From Thermodesulfobacteriota bacterium (GTDB lineage: Bacteria > Desulfobacterota > S145-22): a DNA stretch of 9,801 nucleotides. Every line of letters starts with the position of its first letter. Within the stretch, counting starts at the first letter, position 1. Below are positions 1-7,629 of this stretch, one piece after another. A model generated the notes under the pieces. That model was not told where the DNA came from, searched no databases, and saw only the letters and a program-made list of their open reading frames with translations. The stretch is from the NCBI GenBank assembly GCA_024763435.1, contig JANTFN010000052.1, positions 1-9,801 of the forward strand. The letters are read 5' to 3'. A program made the position numbers and the translations under genes.

Positions 1-696
1 GCGGCGTTCAAAAATATTATTGCCCATACGGGGCTCTGGTTTCGGGAAGTCGAGTATCAGACCGGATTGGACAGGGCCCTGGAGATTAACCGGACCGCCT
101 GGCAGCGGGGGTTTCCCATTCAGATGAAGCGCCTTGCCAGATATTTCGGGCTGGAAATTGATGACCAGGGGGTTCCGATCGCGTTAAAAAAAATGGACCG
201 CGAAACCCTCATTTCCCTGCTGACCGACCTCGCGAAAAACTGGATTGCCAATGACGGCGTCTGGTTTCAGGCCGTGGAGCAGCAGGAAAATATGTTTGTC
301 GCGAAACGCTGTAACGACACGGCATGGACACGCTTCACGGTTATCGAGGCACGCCGGATTATGGAGGCCGTGGGGATTCCGGAAAATGGGGGGCTCGAAG
401 CCCTCAAGCAGGCGCTTGGTTACCGCCTCTACGCGCGCTTGAATGTCCAGGAAATTGTTGAAGAGACGGAAAACAGCTTCCTCTTCAGGATGAATGACTG
501 CCGGGTTCAGTCGGCGCGGAAACGGGCGGGGCTTGCCGATTATCCCTGCAAATCCGCGGGGCTTGTGGAATACAGCTATTTCGCCCGCACCATCGACCCG
601 AGAATTAAAACCACGTGCGTGGGGTGCCCGCCGGACCCCCACCCCGCGGAATGGTGGTGCGCCTGGCGGTTTGAGATCCCCGCCGCTGAAAGATAA
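1..696 (+). CDS. DUF6125-like protein, 5' end outside the window
   Basis: The reading frame is open from base 1 to the TAA at 694-696, giving 231 visible residues. The gene starts upstream of the window. A TTG at 67 could be a start, but the 22 codons before it read like the same domain (a stretch LWFREVEYQTGLDRALEINR), so I treat the gene as 5'-partial. The N-terminal half is charged and helical. The C-terminal part is rich in conserved-looking Cys, His and Trp: CRVQSARKRAGLADYPCK followed by CVGCPPDPHPAEWWCAW. This resembles the DUF6125 family, distantly like L-2-amino-thiazoline-4-carboxylate hydrolase proteins, as I recall those families. The cysteines could bind a metal or be redox active, which is inference. 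Function is unknown. It converges on panC with only 7 bp between the stop codons, and I see no terminator there. Confidence 0.6.
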   Translation, partial: AAFKNIIAHTGLWFREVEYQTGLDRALEINRTAWQRGFPIQMKRLARYFGLEIDDQGVPIALKKMDRETLISLLTDLAKNWIANDGVWFQAVEQQENMFVAKRCNDTAWTRFTVIEARRIMEAVGIPENGGLEALKQALGYRLYARLNVQEIVEETENSFLFRMNDCRVQSARKRAGLADYPCKSAGLVEYSYFARTIDPRIKTTCVGCPPDPHPAEWWCAWRFEIPAAER

Positions 697-703
697 AAAC
701 CCC

Positions 704-1549
704 TTAATCTCCCAGGAAAATATTATCTATCAGCCGTGTCGTGCCGATGTGAACGGCAAGGGCCATAACGGCGGGGCGGTCAACCGTGTCAAGGGGTTTA
801 AGGGTGTCCCGATCCCGAATTGATACGTATTGCAACGCAATTCCGGGGTTTCTCGACAGCTCGGACTGAATCCTGGCAATCAGGGCCTGCGCCCGGTGTT
901 CCCCTTTCTCAAAACGTTCTTTTGCCTGCTGGAGGTATTTGTAGAGGAGGGCTGCGCGCTGCCTTTCTGAAGGCGAGAGGTACTGGTTTCGCGAACTCAT
1001 GGCCAGCCCGTCCGCTTCTCTGACGGTGGCATGTCCCTGGATTGCCACGTCGAGGTTAAGGTCTTTGACCATTTGCCTGATGACAATAAGCTGCTGAAAG
1101 TCTTTCTCACCGAAAACCGCGACATGGGGCTTAACAATGTTGAAAAGTTTCAGCACTATCGTGGCAACACCCTTGAAATGTCCGGGCCGGAAAGCGCCGC
1201 ACAGCCCTTTGGAAACCTCCAAGACCGTTACGGTGGTCTGGAATCCCTCGGGATAGAGATCGGATTCCGCGGGGGCAAACACAATGTCCACCCCCGCAGC
1301 CTCGCTCTTTTTCAGATCTTCACGGAAGGTCCTTGGATAGGCGTCAAAATCGCTCCCCGGTCCAAACTGCATGGGGTTGACGAAGATGGAAATGACAAGG
1401 ATATCCGCCTGTGGTTTTGCCGCTCGCATGAGAGCGAGATGTCCCTCATGCAGATTGCCCATCGTTGGGACAAAGGCAATGCGTTTCCCCGCCTGTCGTA
1501 ACCGGGCGGTTTCTTCCGCCATGGCATGGACGGATTTTATGACCTGCAT
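704..1549 (-). CDS. panC: pantothenate synthetase (pantoate--beta-alanine ligase)
   Basis: Cytoplasmic enzyme that joins pantoate and beta-alanine with ATP to make pantothenate, the last step before coenzyme A synthesis proper. The 281 residues are full length (E. coli PanC has about 283). Family motifs are intact: PTMGNLHEGH at 28-37 with nucleotide-binding His34 and His37, FVNPMQF at 56-62, FGEKDFQQL at 146-154, and the KMSKS-like SSRNQYLS at 185-192. The ATG at 1549 follows a purine-rich GAGGGGG ribosome site. The gene starts 9 bp after the panB stop, so the two form one operon in the order panB-panC. No panD is visible, so beta-alanine must come from a gene elsewhere. The 3' end faces the neighbouring + strand gene across 7 bp. 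Confidence 0.97.
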   Translation of the reverse strand: MQVIKSVHAMAEETARLRQAGKRIAFVPTMGNLHEGHLALMRAAKPQADILVISIFVNPMQFGPGSDFDAYPRTFREDLKKSEAAGVDIVFAPAESDLYPEGFQTTVTVLEVSKGLCGAFRPGHFKGVATIVLKLFNIVKPHVAVFGEKDFQQLIVIRQMVKDLNLDVAIQGHATVREADGLAMSSRNQYLSPSERQRAALLYKYLQQAKERFEKGEHRAQALIARIQSELSRNPGIALQYVSIRDRDTLKPLDTVDRPAVMALAVHIGTTRLIDNIFLGD

Positions 1550-1558
1550 GGGACCCCC

Positions 1559-2365
1559 TCAGTGAAAGCTTTGGGCGTCGGTGGGGAAGTCGCCTTCCTT
1601 GACCTCTCTGCAGTAATCCTGGACGGCCTGTGTGATGATATCCCACAGGTTCACATACTGTTTAACAAACTTGGGCCGCTTTTTATCAAAAAGTCCTACA
1701 AGATCGTGGATAACAAGGACCTGCCCGTCGCAGTGAATTCCCGCTCCGATCCCGATCGTGGGGATGGCCAGTTTTTCGGTAATCTCCCGTGCCAGCTCAA
1801 GGGGAACCCCCTCGAGGACAACCGAAAAGGCGCCGGCCTCCTGCACGGCGAAGGCATCATCCAGGACCTTTTGCCTTGCGGCGTCCGCCTTTCCCTGGAC
1901 CTTATAACCGCCCATGGCATGGACGGACTGCGGCGTCAGGCCAATATGCCCCATAACGGGAATGTCCATGCGAACAATCGCCTTAATCGTGTCAAACTGA
2001 TTCCGTCCGCCTTCCAGTTTGACGGCTTCCGCGCCGCTTTCCTTAATCATGCGGCCGGCATTACGCACGGCGTCTTCAACGCTGACCTGATACGACATGA
2101 ACGGCATATCAATGACGACAAGGGCGCGCTGTGTTCCCCGAACCACCATTTTTGTATGATAAATCATATCATCAATGGTAACGGGCAGGGTCGTGTCGTA
2201 GCCTGCCACAACGGACCCCACGGAATCCCCCACGAGCAGAACATCCGTTCCTGCCCCGTCGAGGATACGCGCAAAGGGGTAATCATAGGCGGTGAGCATG
2301 GTGATTTTCTCGCTGTCCTGCTTCATCTGAATCAACTGTGGGATGGTGACCTTCTGAGGGTTCAT
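1559..2365 (-). CDS. panB: 3-methyl-2-oxobutanoate hydroxymethyltransferase
   Basis: Transfers a hydroxymethyl group from methylene-tetrahydrofolate to alpha-ketoisovalerate to make ketopantoate, the committed step of pantothenate synthesis. The 268 residues match the usual length of this TIM-barrel enzyme. Metal and substrate residues are visible: Asp47 in LLVGDSVG, Asp86 in VVIDMPF, Glu118 in KLEGG and the catalytic Glu185 in VVLEGVP. The glycine-rich TIGIGAG at 203-209 is also present. The ATG at 2365 follows a strong GGAGGAGG site a few bases upstream. It is the first gene of a minus-strand panB-panC operon, and a candidate promoter lies about 70 bp upstream. Ketopantoate reductase (panE or ilvC) is not in the window. 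Confidence 0.97.
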   Translation of the reverse strand: MNPQKVTIPQLIQMKQDSEKITMLTAYDYPFARILDGAGTDVLLVGDSVGSVVAGYDTTLPVTIDDMIYHTKMVVRGTQRALVVIDMPFMSYQVSVEDAVRNAGRMIKESGAEAVKLEGGRNQFDTIKAIVRMDIPVMGHIGLTPQSVHAMGGYKVQGKADAARQKVLDDAFAVQEAGAFSVVLEGVPLELAREITEKLAIPTIGIGAGIHCDGQVLVIHDLVGLFDKKRPKFVKQYVNLWDIITQAVQDYCREVKEGDFPTDAQSFH

Positions 2366-2435
2366 GGTTCCTCCTCCCTTTCTGGGTTAAATTGTCATTG
2401 TCCCGGCCGCTTCCCGTGCGGTCCAGGCAGTTTTT

Positions 2436-2464
2436 TCTATAGCATAAAGAAATTTGCGTGTAAA
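2436..2464 (-). promoter_or_regulatory. candidate sigma70-type promoter of panB-panC
   Basis: Read on the minus strand, TTTACA (2464-2459) is followed after exactly 17 bp by TATAGA (2441-2436). These match the consensus at 5/6 and 4/6 positions. The predicted start near 2429 leaves a leader of about 65 nt before the panB ATG. The surrounding bases are AT-rich while the flanking coding DNA is GC-rich, which helps the call but also raises the chance of a random match. Confidence 0.5.
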
Positions 2465-2504
2465 TGGATAAAAGGCAAAAGACAAAACCACAAAGAAATT
2501 TTCA

Positions 2505-2694
2505 GACAGGATTAACAGGATTGACAGGATGTTTTATTTTTGCCTCTTGCCTGGTTTATCACGCTCATCCCGTCAACATATAATTGCAACACCGAGAGGA
2601 AAAGAAAAACCTGTCAGGCTATTTGATTGCCTGAACAGAAAAGCAGAACTCTTTTCTTTCCTTCTTTTATCCTGTCAATCCTGTTAATCTTGTC
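2505..2694. repeat. 26-bp inverted repeat in the panB/HNH gap
   Basis: Bases 2505-2530 and 2669-2694 are reverse complements over 26 positions with a single mismatch. Each arm is itself built from a repeated 9-bp theme, CAGGATTAA then CAGGATTGA then CAGGAT. The arms are 138 bp apart and enclose the probable terminator of the upstream operon. Similar strings are, to my recollection, dispersed between genes in several unrelated bacteria. No gene lies between the arms. Confidence 0.85.
2599..2638 (-). terminator. probable Rho-independent terminator of the selB/HNH operon
   Basis: On the minus strand, CTGTTCAGGC (2638-2629) pairs with GCCTGACAG (2619-2611) around a 9-base AT-rich loop. This gives 9 bp with one bulged T. 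The stem is followed by GTTTTTCTTTT. It lies about 80 bp downstream of the HNH gene stop and before the panB promoter, where a terminator would be expected. Confidence 0.6.
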
Positions 2695-2719
2695 TAATAT
2701 GTTTTTCTTTATTCTCATT

Positions 2720-3280
2720 TTAACCCCCTTCATCTCCCAGGCCGAAAGAGGTCTCCGGAGGGGTGCAGGCGGGGTGCCAGAGAAGGTAGTCGAGCCAGGG
2801 CGCGGGGATCTGCCGGATATCCATGGAAAAATGATTCATCGGGTGCCAGCGCGGTTCCACGGGCTGGTTTAACAGGCGCATTCCCGCCTCTTTGGGCGTC
2901 CGCCCCCCTTTTTTAAGGTTGCACGCGTGGCAGCAGGTGACGACGTTATCCCACGTGGTTTTGCCGCCCCCCGATTTCGGGATGACATGGTCATAGGTCA
3001 GGTCCTTTGGCTCGAAGCCCTTTCCACAGTATTGACAGTGGTATTTGTCTCTGAGATAGATATTCCGCCGCGTGAACTTGACCTCCTTTCGGCGGTATTT
3101 GACGTAATGAACCAGCCTCAAAACGGCCGGCAGGTTCATGCTCATGGAGACGGCGTGAACAGCCTGTTCGTAGGCCGTGATAACCTCCGCTTTTCCAAGA
3201 AACGTTAGGACGATGGCCTTCTTCCATGAAATAACGCTGATGGGCTCAAACGTGGCATTCAAAAGCAGAGAAGGTCTCAC
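2720..3280 (-). CDS. HNH endonuclease domain protein
   Basis: 186-residue protein of a widespread stand-alone HNH family. The N-terminal part opens with LLLNATFEPISVISWKKAIV, which is typical of this group and of unknown role. The nuclease core follows: a zinc pair Cys82/Cys85 (CQYC), the catalytic Asp97-His98 (YDHVIPKS), Asn112 (WDNVV), and the second zinc pair Cys117/Cys120 in CHACNLKKG. The core looks intact, so nuclease activity is likely. The target is unknown, and this family is not clearly tied to phage or restriction here. The start is GTG at 3280, 12 bp after the selB stop, with GGAG at a good distance. It is the last gene of the five-gene minus-strand operon, followed by a probable terminator. 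Confidence 0.85.
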   Translation of the reverse strand: MRPSLLLNATFEPISVISWKKAIVLTFLGKAEVITAYEQAVHAVSMSMNLPAVLRLVHYVKYRRKEVKFTRRNIYLRDKYHCQYCGKGFEPKDLTYDHVIPKSGGGKTTWDNVVTCCHACNLKKGGRTPKEAGMRLLNQPVEPRWHPMNHFSMDIRQIPAPWLDYLLWHPACTPPETSFGLGDEGG

Positions 3281-3292
3281 AGGGTCTCCGAA

Positions 3293-5203
3293 TCAGTTTC
3301 TCAGGACGCGTTTCTGGTCAATGCGGAGCGTCACGCGCTCCTTGTCAAAGCGTTCCAGGATGGGAACGGCGAATTTTCGCGAAAGACCGGTCAGTTCTTT
3401 GAAGGACTGAATCGTGATTTCCCCGTTTTCTTTAAGAAACGCGATGGTTTTCTGACGGATATCTCCGAAGGCATCCATGCCGATGTAAAGTTCTTCCGAA
3501 AGCTTGACCAGTTTACCTTCTTTCAGGAGGTAGGACAGAATGGGTTTCAGCCGGTCGGGCGGCAGGCCATACCGCGCGGAGAGTTCCTTGAGTGTTGGCG
3601 GCTGGGTCCCGTTTTTTTCTATGCCGGTCATAACGGCGTTAACGGTGGTTTGAAAGGCCGGATCAAGGGTGATTTTGTGTTCCTTCAGGTGAACGTGTTC
3701 CTTGTCCACGACAAATTTCCCCGTCCGCTGGACGGCCTTCAGGAGGAGATCCCAGAGTTTCCTGTCGGCACCGGGGAGGAGTTTGCTTCGCAGGACCTCT
3801 TTTTCGAGGCCTTTTTCCAGGGGGTTGTCCCTGTGAAAGGCCTTCAGGGTGTCCAGAATGCGTTCCGAAAGGTCCCTGATATGGTCCGCGTGGATAAAAA
3901 CGGGCGGGGCAAGCGCAATTTTAAAGATCTCGTGGGCACCGGCGGCATTTTCGAGGCCTTTTTCCAGGGGGCCCCTGGCAAGATTGGTCAGCTCCTGAAG
4001 GCGCGGGAAGGAAATCCCCGTTTTCCCGCTGTTGTTGATGAAATGCAGGACCCTGTCTCTGTCAGAGCCGGTTTGAAGCAGGGAAAGGGTTTCTAGATCG
4101 GCCGGTGAGAAGCGCTTGCGCCGCCTCGGATGAACGGAGAGAATTTCACCCCCGCCGAGGGTCTGAATCTTGCCGGACCCCCGGATAACGTAACGGTCGA
4201 GGGGAAGCGCGATGATGGGGACATCGAAGACAAACTGGGCATAGGCTTCTTCCGAGGGGCCCAGGGTTTCCCGGTCCATCAGAAATATTTTTGCGAGATG
4301 CAGGGCGGTGCCGATATGAAAGCGGTGCGTGCTGCCGCTTATCACAGGGTGTTCCGCCGTGGGGAGCAGGGTCAAATCTCCGTCGATGCGGCGGGTAGGG
4401 GATAGCGTCCCCGGGTGAATCAGGACATCACCGCGTTTGAGGTCCCGTTTTTCGAGCCCCTGGAGGTTGATGGCTGTCCGCTGTCCGGCCAGCGACTGGT
4501 CCGCCGGCGCGTTGTGGATCTGAATTCCCCGGACCCTGGTTTTGATGCGGGCGGGAAGGATTTCGACCTCGTCCCCCACCCGGACCCTGCCGGAAATGAC
4601 GGTCCCTGTGATGACCGTGCCAAACCCCTTCATGGAAAAAACGCGGTCAATGGGGAGCCGGAACAACTGGCCGGTCTCGCGCTGGCGGAGGGATTGCGTG
4701 ATCGCGTCAAGGGCCTCAAGCAGCACCGGAAGTCCCGCCCCGGTAACAGAGGAAACAGGGAGCATGGGGGCGTCTTCAAGGAAGGTCGCCTCGGTCAGGC
4801 CCCGGATGTCCTCCCGGACAAGTTCCTGCATCTCTTCATCCACCAGGTCCGATTTGGTAATGGCAATCAGGCCCTTTTTGACCCCGAGGAGCCGGCAAAT
4901 CTGGACGTGCTCGACCGTCTGGGGCATCACCCCTTCATCGGCCGCGACCACGAGGAGAACGCAATCGATACCGCTCGCCCCCGCGACCATGTGCCGGATA
5001 AATTTCTCGTGGCCGGGGACATCCACGATACCGATGTCTGTTCCAGACGGGAGACGCAGGTGGGTAAAGCCCAGCTCCGTCGTGATGCCGCGGCTTTTCT
5101 CCTCCTTCAGACGGTCTGTATCGACGCCGGTCAGGGCCTTAACCAGCGCGGTTTTTCCGTGGTCGATATGGCCGGCCGTGCCCAGGACAAGGGTGCGGCT
5201 CAT
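3293..5203 (-). CDS. selB: selenocysteine-specific elongation factor SelB
   Basis: GTPase that carries Sec-tRNA(Sec) to the ribosome and binds the SECIS hairpin of selenoprotein mRNAs, so UGA is read as selenocysteine. The 636 residues match bacterial SelB. The N-terminal G domain has G1 GTAGHIDHGKT (8-18), the switch RGITTELGF (38-46), G3 DVPGH (61-65) and G4 TKSD (116-119). EF-Tu-like beta-barrel domains follow (for example FSMKGFGTVITGTVISG). The C-terminal 250 or so residues show the repeated winged-helix pattern that binds SECIS RNA. The ATG overlaps the stop of the YkvA gene by 4 bp (ATGA), so the two are probably translationally coupled. selA, selC and selD are not in the window. Presence of selB predicts at least one selenoprotein elsewhere in the genome. 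Confidence 0.96.
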   Translation of the reverse strand: MSRTLVLGTAGHIDHGKTALVKALTGVDTDRLKEEKSRGITTELGFTHLRLPSGTDIGIVDVPGHEKFIRHMVAGASGIDCVLLVVAADEGVMPQTVEHVQICRLLGVKKGLIAITKSDLVDEEMQELVREDIRGLTEATFLEDAPMLPVSSVTGAGLPVLLEALDAITQSLRQRETGQLFRLPIDRVFSMKGFGTVITGTVISGRVRVGDEVEILPARIKTRVRGIQIHNAPADQSLAGQRTAINLQGLEKRDLKRGDVLIHPGTLSPTRRIDGDLTLLPTAEHPVISGSTHRFHIGTALHLAKIFLMDRETLGPSEEAYAQFVFDVPIIALPLDRYVIRGSGKIQTLGGGEILSVHPRRRKRFSPADLETLSLLQTGSDRDRVLHFINNSGKTGISFPRLQELTNLARGPLEKGLENAAGAHEIFKIALAPPVFIHADHIRDLSERILDTLKAFHRDNPLEKGLEKEVLRSKLLPGADRKLWDLLLKAVQRTGKFVVDKEHVHLKEHKITLDPAFQTTVNAVMTGIEKNGTQPPTLKELSARYGLPPDRLKPILSYLLKEGKLVKLSEELYIGMDAFGDIRQKTIAFLKENGEITIQSFKELTGLSRKFAVPILERFDKERVTLRIDQKRVLRN

Positions 5204-5493
5204 GGCAGGGAATCCTTTTTGCGCTTCAGGGCCTCGAGGTGTTCCCGGACGCGGTCTTCAGGGGCCAGGTAGTTGAAAAGGACGACCGCGCCGGCGAGAA
5301 TGACAATATCGTCGATTTCCCCGATACCGGGGAAGATGAAATCGGGAATCAGGTCATACGGCATGATAAAATAGAGGAGGGCGAGGACGGGAATTCCCTT
5401 CAGCCACAGAGAAACCGCCGGGTCTCGGAGCAACCTGAAGAAGAGGCTCAATTGATCCAGCGAAAACCAGCTCAGGGCCTTTTGTTTAATCAT
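5200..5493 (-). CDS. YkvA/DUF1232-family small membrane protein
   Basis: 97-residue protein with the DUF1232 signature YFIMPYDLIPDFIFPGIGEI at 41-60, followed by DD at 61-62. Two hydrophobic segments, about 33-56 and 62-76, suggest membrane insertion, and the C-terminus is a charged helix. The molecular function of this family is not established. I chose the ATG at 5493: it lies 4 bp after the mtaD stop and has AGAGG upstream (about 11 nt away). A longer frame back to 5571 would run over the mtaD end and adds a low-quality basic tail. The stop overlaps the selB start by 4 bp. Confidence 0.85.
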   Translation of the reverse strand: MIKQKALSWFSLDQLSLFFRLLRDPAVSLWLKGIPVLALLYFIMPYDLIPDFIFPGIGEIDDIVILAGAVVLFNYLAPEDRVREHLEALKRKKDSLP

Positions 5494-5497
5494 ATTA

Positions 5498-6757
5498 TTA
5501 TATGCCTCTGAACTTTTGAACGGTCCGGCGCGCCGCGGCGATGATTTCCGCGGCCCCGGGAACAACCCCATCCCTCATCAGGACCTTTCCGTTGCAGATC
5601 GTATCGGAAACCGCCCCGCCGCCCCCAGCGTAGATAAGATTTGAATCAAGACTGTAGAGCGGCACGTTCCGGGGATGATTCAGATCGATGAGCACCATAT
5701 CCGCCGGTTCCCCGGGGGCTATTTTCCCGTTTCCAACGCGAAACGCCCTGGCCCCTTCTTCGGTCATCAGGCGGAAAGCATCCGCCGCCGGCAGCAGGGT
5801 CGGATCGTTCGACTGCCATTTCTGGAAGAGGGCGGCGAACTTCGCCGTTTCCAGCATGTCGAGGGTATTGTTTGAGGAACAGCCGTCCGTCCCGAGGAGG
5901 ATAGAGACCCCCCGGCTGCTTAGGGCCTTGTAGGGAAAGATATCCCCCACGGTCAGTTTGAGGTTGGAAACGGGATTGTGGACAAGATGGGCGCCGGCGC
6001 TTGTCAGGAGGTCCATTTCCGTCTCATTCAGATGGTTGCAATGCGCCGCGAAGAGCCGATCGGACAAAAGGCCGATATCGTTCAGGTATTCCACCGGCCG
6101 GAGCCCGTGGGCCTTGATGCAGTCGTCAACCTCCTGCTGTGTCTCGGAGAGATGGATATGGACAAACAGATCGTTTTCTCCCGAAAAATCCCGGATCCAT
6201 TCCAGGGCCTCCCGGGAAACGGTGTAGATGGCGTGGGGCCCCAACGCGATTTGAATCAGGGGGTTTGGGTTTCCGAATGCCTCAAAAAATGCCCTGTTCT
6301 GGTCAATTTGTTCCCGCCGTTTTTCCGCGTCAAACAGGTCGATGAACACGGCGGACAGAATCCCGCGCAACCCCATCGATTCAACGGCCCGGACGGCGCC
6401 GGGGAGGTGCCAGTACATATCATTGAAGGTCGTCGTCCCCGATCGGATCATCTCGAGGCAGGCGAGCCGCGTCCCCACGTAAACATCCTCTTCGGTCAGT
6501 TTGGCCTCGGCGGGCCAAATTTTCTTCTCAAGCCATGGGAGCAGCTCCATATCATCCGCGAACCCCCGCAGCAGCGTCATGGCGGCGTGCGTGTGGCCGT
6601 TGACAAAGCCGGGAACGGCGGCCTTGTCCGTGCCGTCGAGGCGTTCTTCTCCCGTTTCCGGAATGAGGGCAGGGGCAACAGTTTCAATACGGGTATTTTT
6701 GACACGGATATCCGCGATTTCCCCGTTAACCAGCACATTTTGAATCAGGAGGGACAT
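5498..6757 (-). CDS. mtaD: 5'-methylthioadenosine/S-adenosylhomocysteine deaminase
   Basis: Amidohydrolase that removes the 6-amino group from methylthioadenosine or S-adenosylhomocysteine, and probably from 5'-deoxyadenosine, giving the inosine analogue. The 419 residues form a full metal-dependent TIM barrel. Metal ligands are visible: His55 and His57 (GHTH), His202 with Glu205 (HLSET), His239 (AAHC) and Asp291 (LGTDG). The C-terminal DMVLIDL region is the usual second half of the beta-sandwich. The start is ATG at 6757, where typical sequence MSLLIQNVLVNG begins. The open frame extends 48 codons further, but those residues are arginine-rich and out of family. It overlaps the upstream phosphorylase gene by 13 bp, which points to linked function. 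Exact substrate preference cannot be read from sequence. Confidence 0.88.
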   Translation of the reverse strand: MSLLIQNVLVNGEIADIRVKNTRIETVAPALIPETGEERLDGTDKAAVPGFVNGHTHAAMTLLRGFADDMELLPWLEKKIWPAEAKLTEEDVYVGTRLACLEMIRSGTTTFNDMYWHLPGAVRAVESMGLRGILSAVFIDLFDAEKRREQIDQNRAFFEAFGNPNPLIQIALGPHAIYTVSREALEWIRDFSGENDLFVHIHLSETQQEVDDCIKAHGLRPVEYLNDIGLLSDRLFAAHCNHLNETEMDLLTSAGAHLVHNPVSNLKLTVGDIFPYKALSSRGVSILLGTDGCSSNNTLDMLETAKFAALFQKWQSNDPTLLPAADAFRLMTEEGARAFRVGNGKIAPGEPADMVLIDLNHPRNVPLYSLDSNLIYAGGGGAVSDTICNGKVLMRDGVVPGAAEIIAAARRTVQKFRGI

Positions 6758-7470
6758 ATCAGATCTCCGGCGTTTTCGAGAATGGTTTGAAGGACCGTTT
6801 CCATCTTTTGGGTGTTCTCCCGAACGACCTCGTGAAACATCGCCTCGGTCAGAGGCGGCTGGCCGATGCCGTGGGCGTAGTTGTCGATACTGCTGATACA
6901 ACAGTAGGCAAGCCCCATCTCCTGAGCGAGGGTCGCCTCGGAGGCCGCCGTCATCCCCACGCAGTCGGCGAAATGCGCCATCAGATGGATTTCGGCACGG
7001 GTCTCAAAGCGCGGCCCGGTTGTCTGCCAGTAAATCCCCTGCTCTAAAACGGCAAGCCCCCGCGCGGTCAGCACGCGGATAAGGGATGTCCGAAGCCCCG
7101 CGTCAAAGGCGGGGACGATATGCGGGTCCCGGTTGTCCTCAAAGAGGGTGGGAACCGAACCGAGGCTGATATAGTCATGGGGAACAAGCAGACTGCCGGG
7201 TGGAAGGGCCTGCTTCAGGCTGCCAACCGACTGGATGCCGATAACAGACCGCACCCCCGCGTCCTTCAATGCCCGAAGATTGGCCGCGTGAGAGACCCGG
7301 TGGGCCGGAATGTCTCCCGCTTTCCCGTGCCTGAGTGCGAGCACCGCGCCCGCCAGCGTGATAATATCGGCATTACCAAAGGGTGTCGGAACGGTTTGGA
7401 CCGGCAGATCCTTCGTCATGCCGCTGAACTGAAAACTCGTGCCCGCGATAATTCCCATCGGTTGCTGCAT
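6745..7470 (-). CDS. MTAP-family phosphorylase, probably 6-oxopurine (methylthioinosine) specific
   Basis: Trimeric-type purine nucleoside phosphorylase of the methylthioadenosine phosphorylase family, 241 residues. Phosphate- and ribose-site motifs are present: IIAGTS (7-12), RHG (48-50), TGPRFET (151-157) and VGMTAASEA (171-179). The base-binding segment reads SSIDNYAHG with Asn197. Human-type MTAP has Asp here (TDYD) to bind the 6-amino group. Asn is found in enzymes for 6-oxopurines, including Pseudomonas MTI phosphorylase. With the deaminase overlapping downstream, the likely reaction is methylthioinosine plus phosphate to hypoxanthine plus methylthioribose-1-phosphate. Inosine or guanosine phosphorolysis is the alternative. 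The start is ATG at 7470 because GGAGG sits 5 nt upstream; the later Met5 would be too far. It is the first gene of the operon. On its strand a TTGACA lies at 7516-7511, but no good -10 follows. Confidence 0.85.
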   Translation of the reverse strand: MQQPMGIIAGTSFQFSGMTKDLPVQTVPTPFGNADIITLAGAVLALRHGKAGDIPAHRVSHAANLRALKDAGVRSVIGIQSVGSLKQALPPGSLLVPHDYISLGSVPTLFEDNRDPHIVPAFDAGLRTSLIRVLTARGLAVLEQGIYWQTTGPRFETRAEIHLMAHFADCVGMTAASEATLAQEMGLAYCCISSIDNYAHGIGQPPLTEAMFHEVVRENTQKMETVLQTILENAGDLICPS

Positions 7471-7545
7471 CGCATCCTCCGGATAAATACCTACTTTTTT
7501 TTCACCGGGGTGTCAAGGGAAGGCGAAAAGACAGGACTGAGTGAT

Positions 7546-7576
7546 GAGGACTGAGGACTGAGGACTGAGGACTGAG
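7546..7576. repeat. 7-bp tandem repeat GAGGACT, four copies
   Basis: Four perfect head-to-tail copies of GAGGACT at 7546-7573 followed by GAG. Reverse-complement versions (CTCAGTCCT) occur at 7790-7798 and twice in 7804-7819. The array is likely to vary in copy number by slippage. It is not in a coding region. Confidence 0.95.
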
Positions 7577-7629
7577 TAAAACACTAAAAAAACGTGGTGA
7601 TGGAAAAGCGGAAGCCCCGAAGGGCAAAA

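Noticed and set aside
1526..2515. Long + strand open frame of 329 codons opposite panB
   Set aside because: It is the antisense shadow of panB, and its translation has no recognisable domain. The panB motifs on the other strand are unmistakable.
4415..5276. Two long + strand open frames opposite selB
   Set aside because: They arise from high GC on the strand opposite the SelB GTPase domain. The translations are low-complexity and rich in Arg, Pro and Ser.
6758..6901. N-terminal extension of the mtaD frame by 48 codons
   Set aside because: The added residues are arginine-rich, are unlike the family, and lie inside the phosphorylase gene. ATG 6757 begins the typical amidohydrolase sequence.
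3293..7470. In-frame TGA selenocysteine codon or SECIS hairpin near selB
   Set aside because: All reading frames here end at their family-typical C-termini. I saw no TGA followed by a family-conserved extension.
7471..7530. Promoter of the minus-strand salvage/selB operon
   Set aside because: A TTGACA is present at 7516-7511 on the minus strand, but no acceptable -10 follows at 16-18 bp. The same string also occurs in the second A repeat at 9192-9187, where no minus-strand gene follows.
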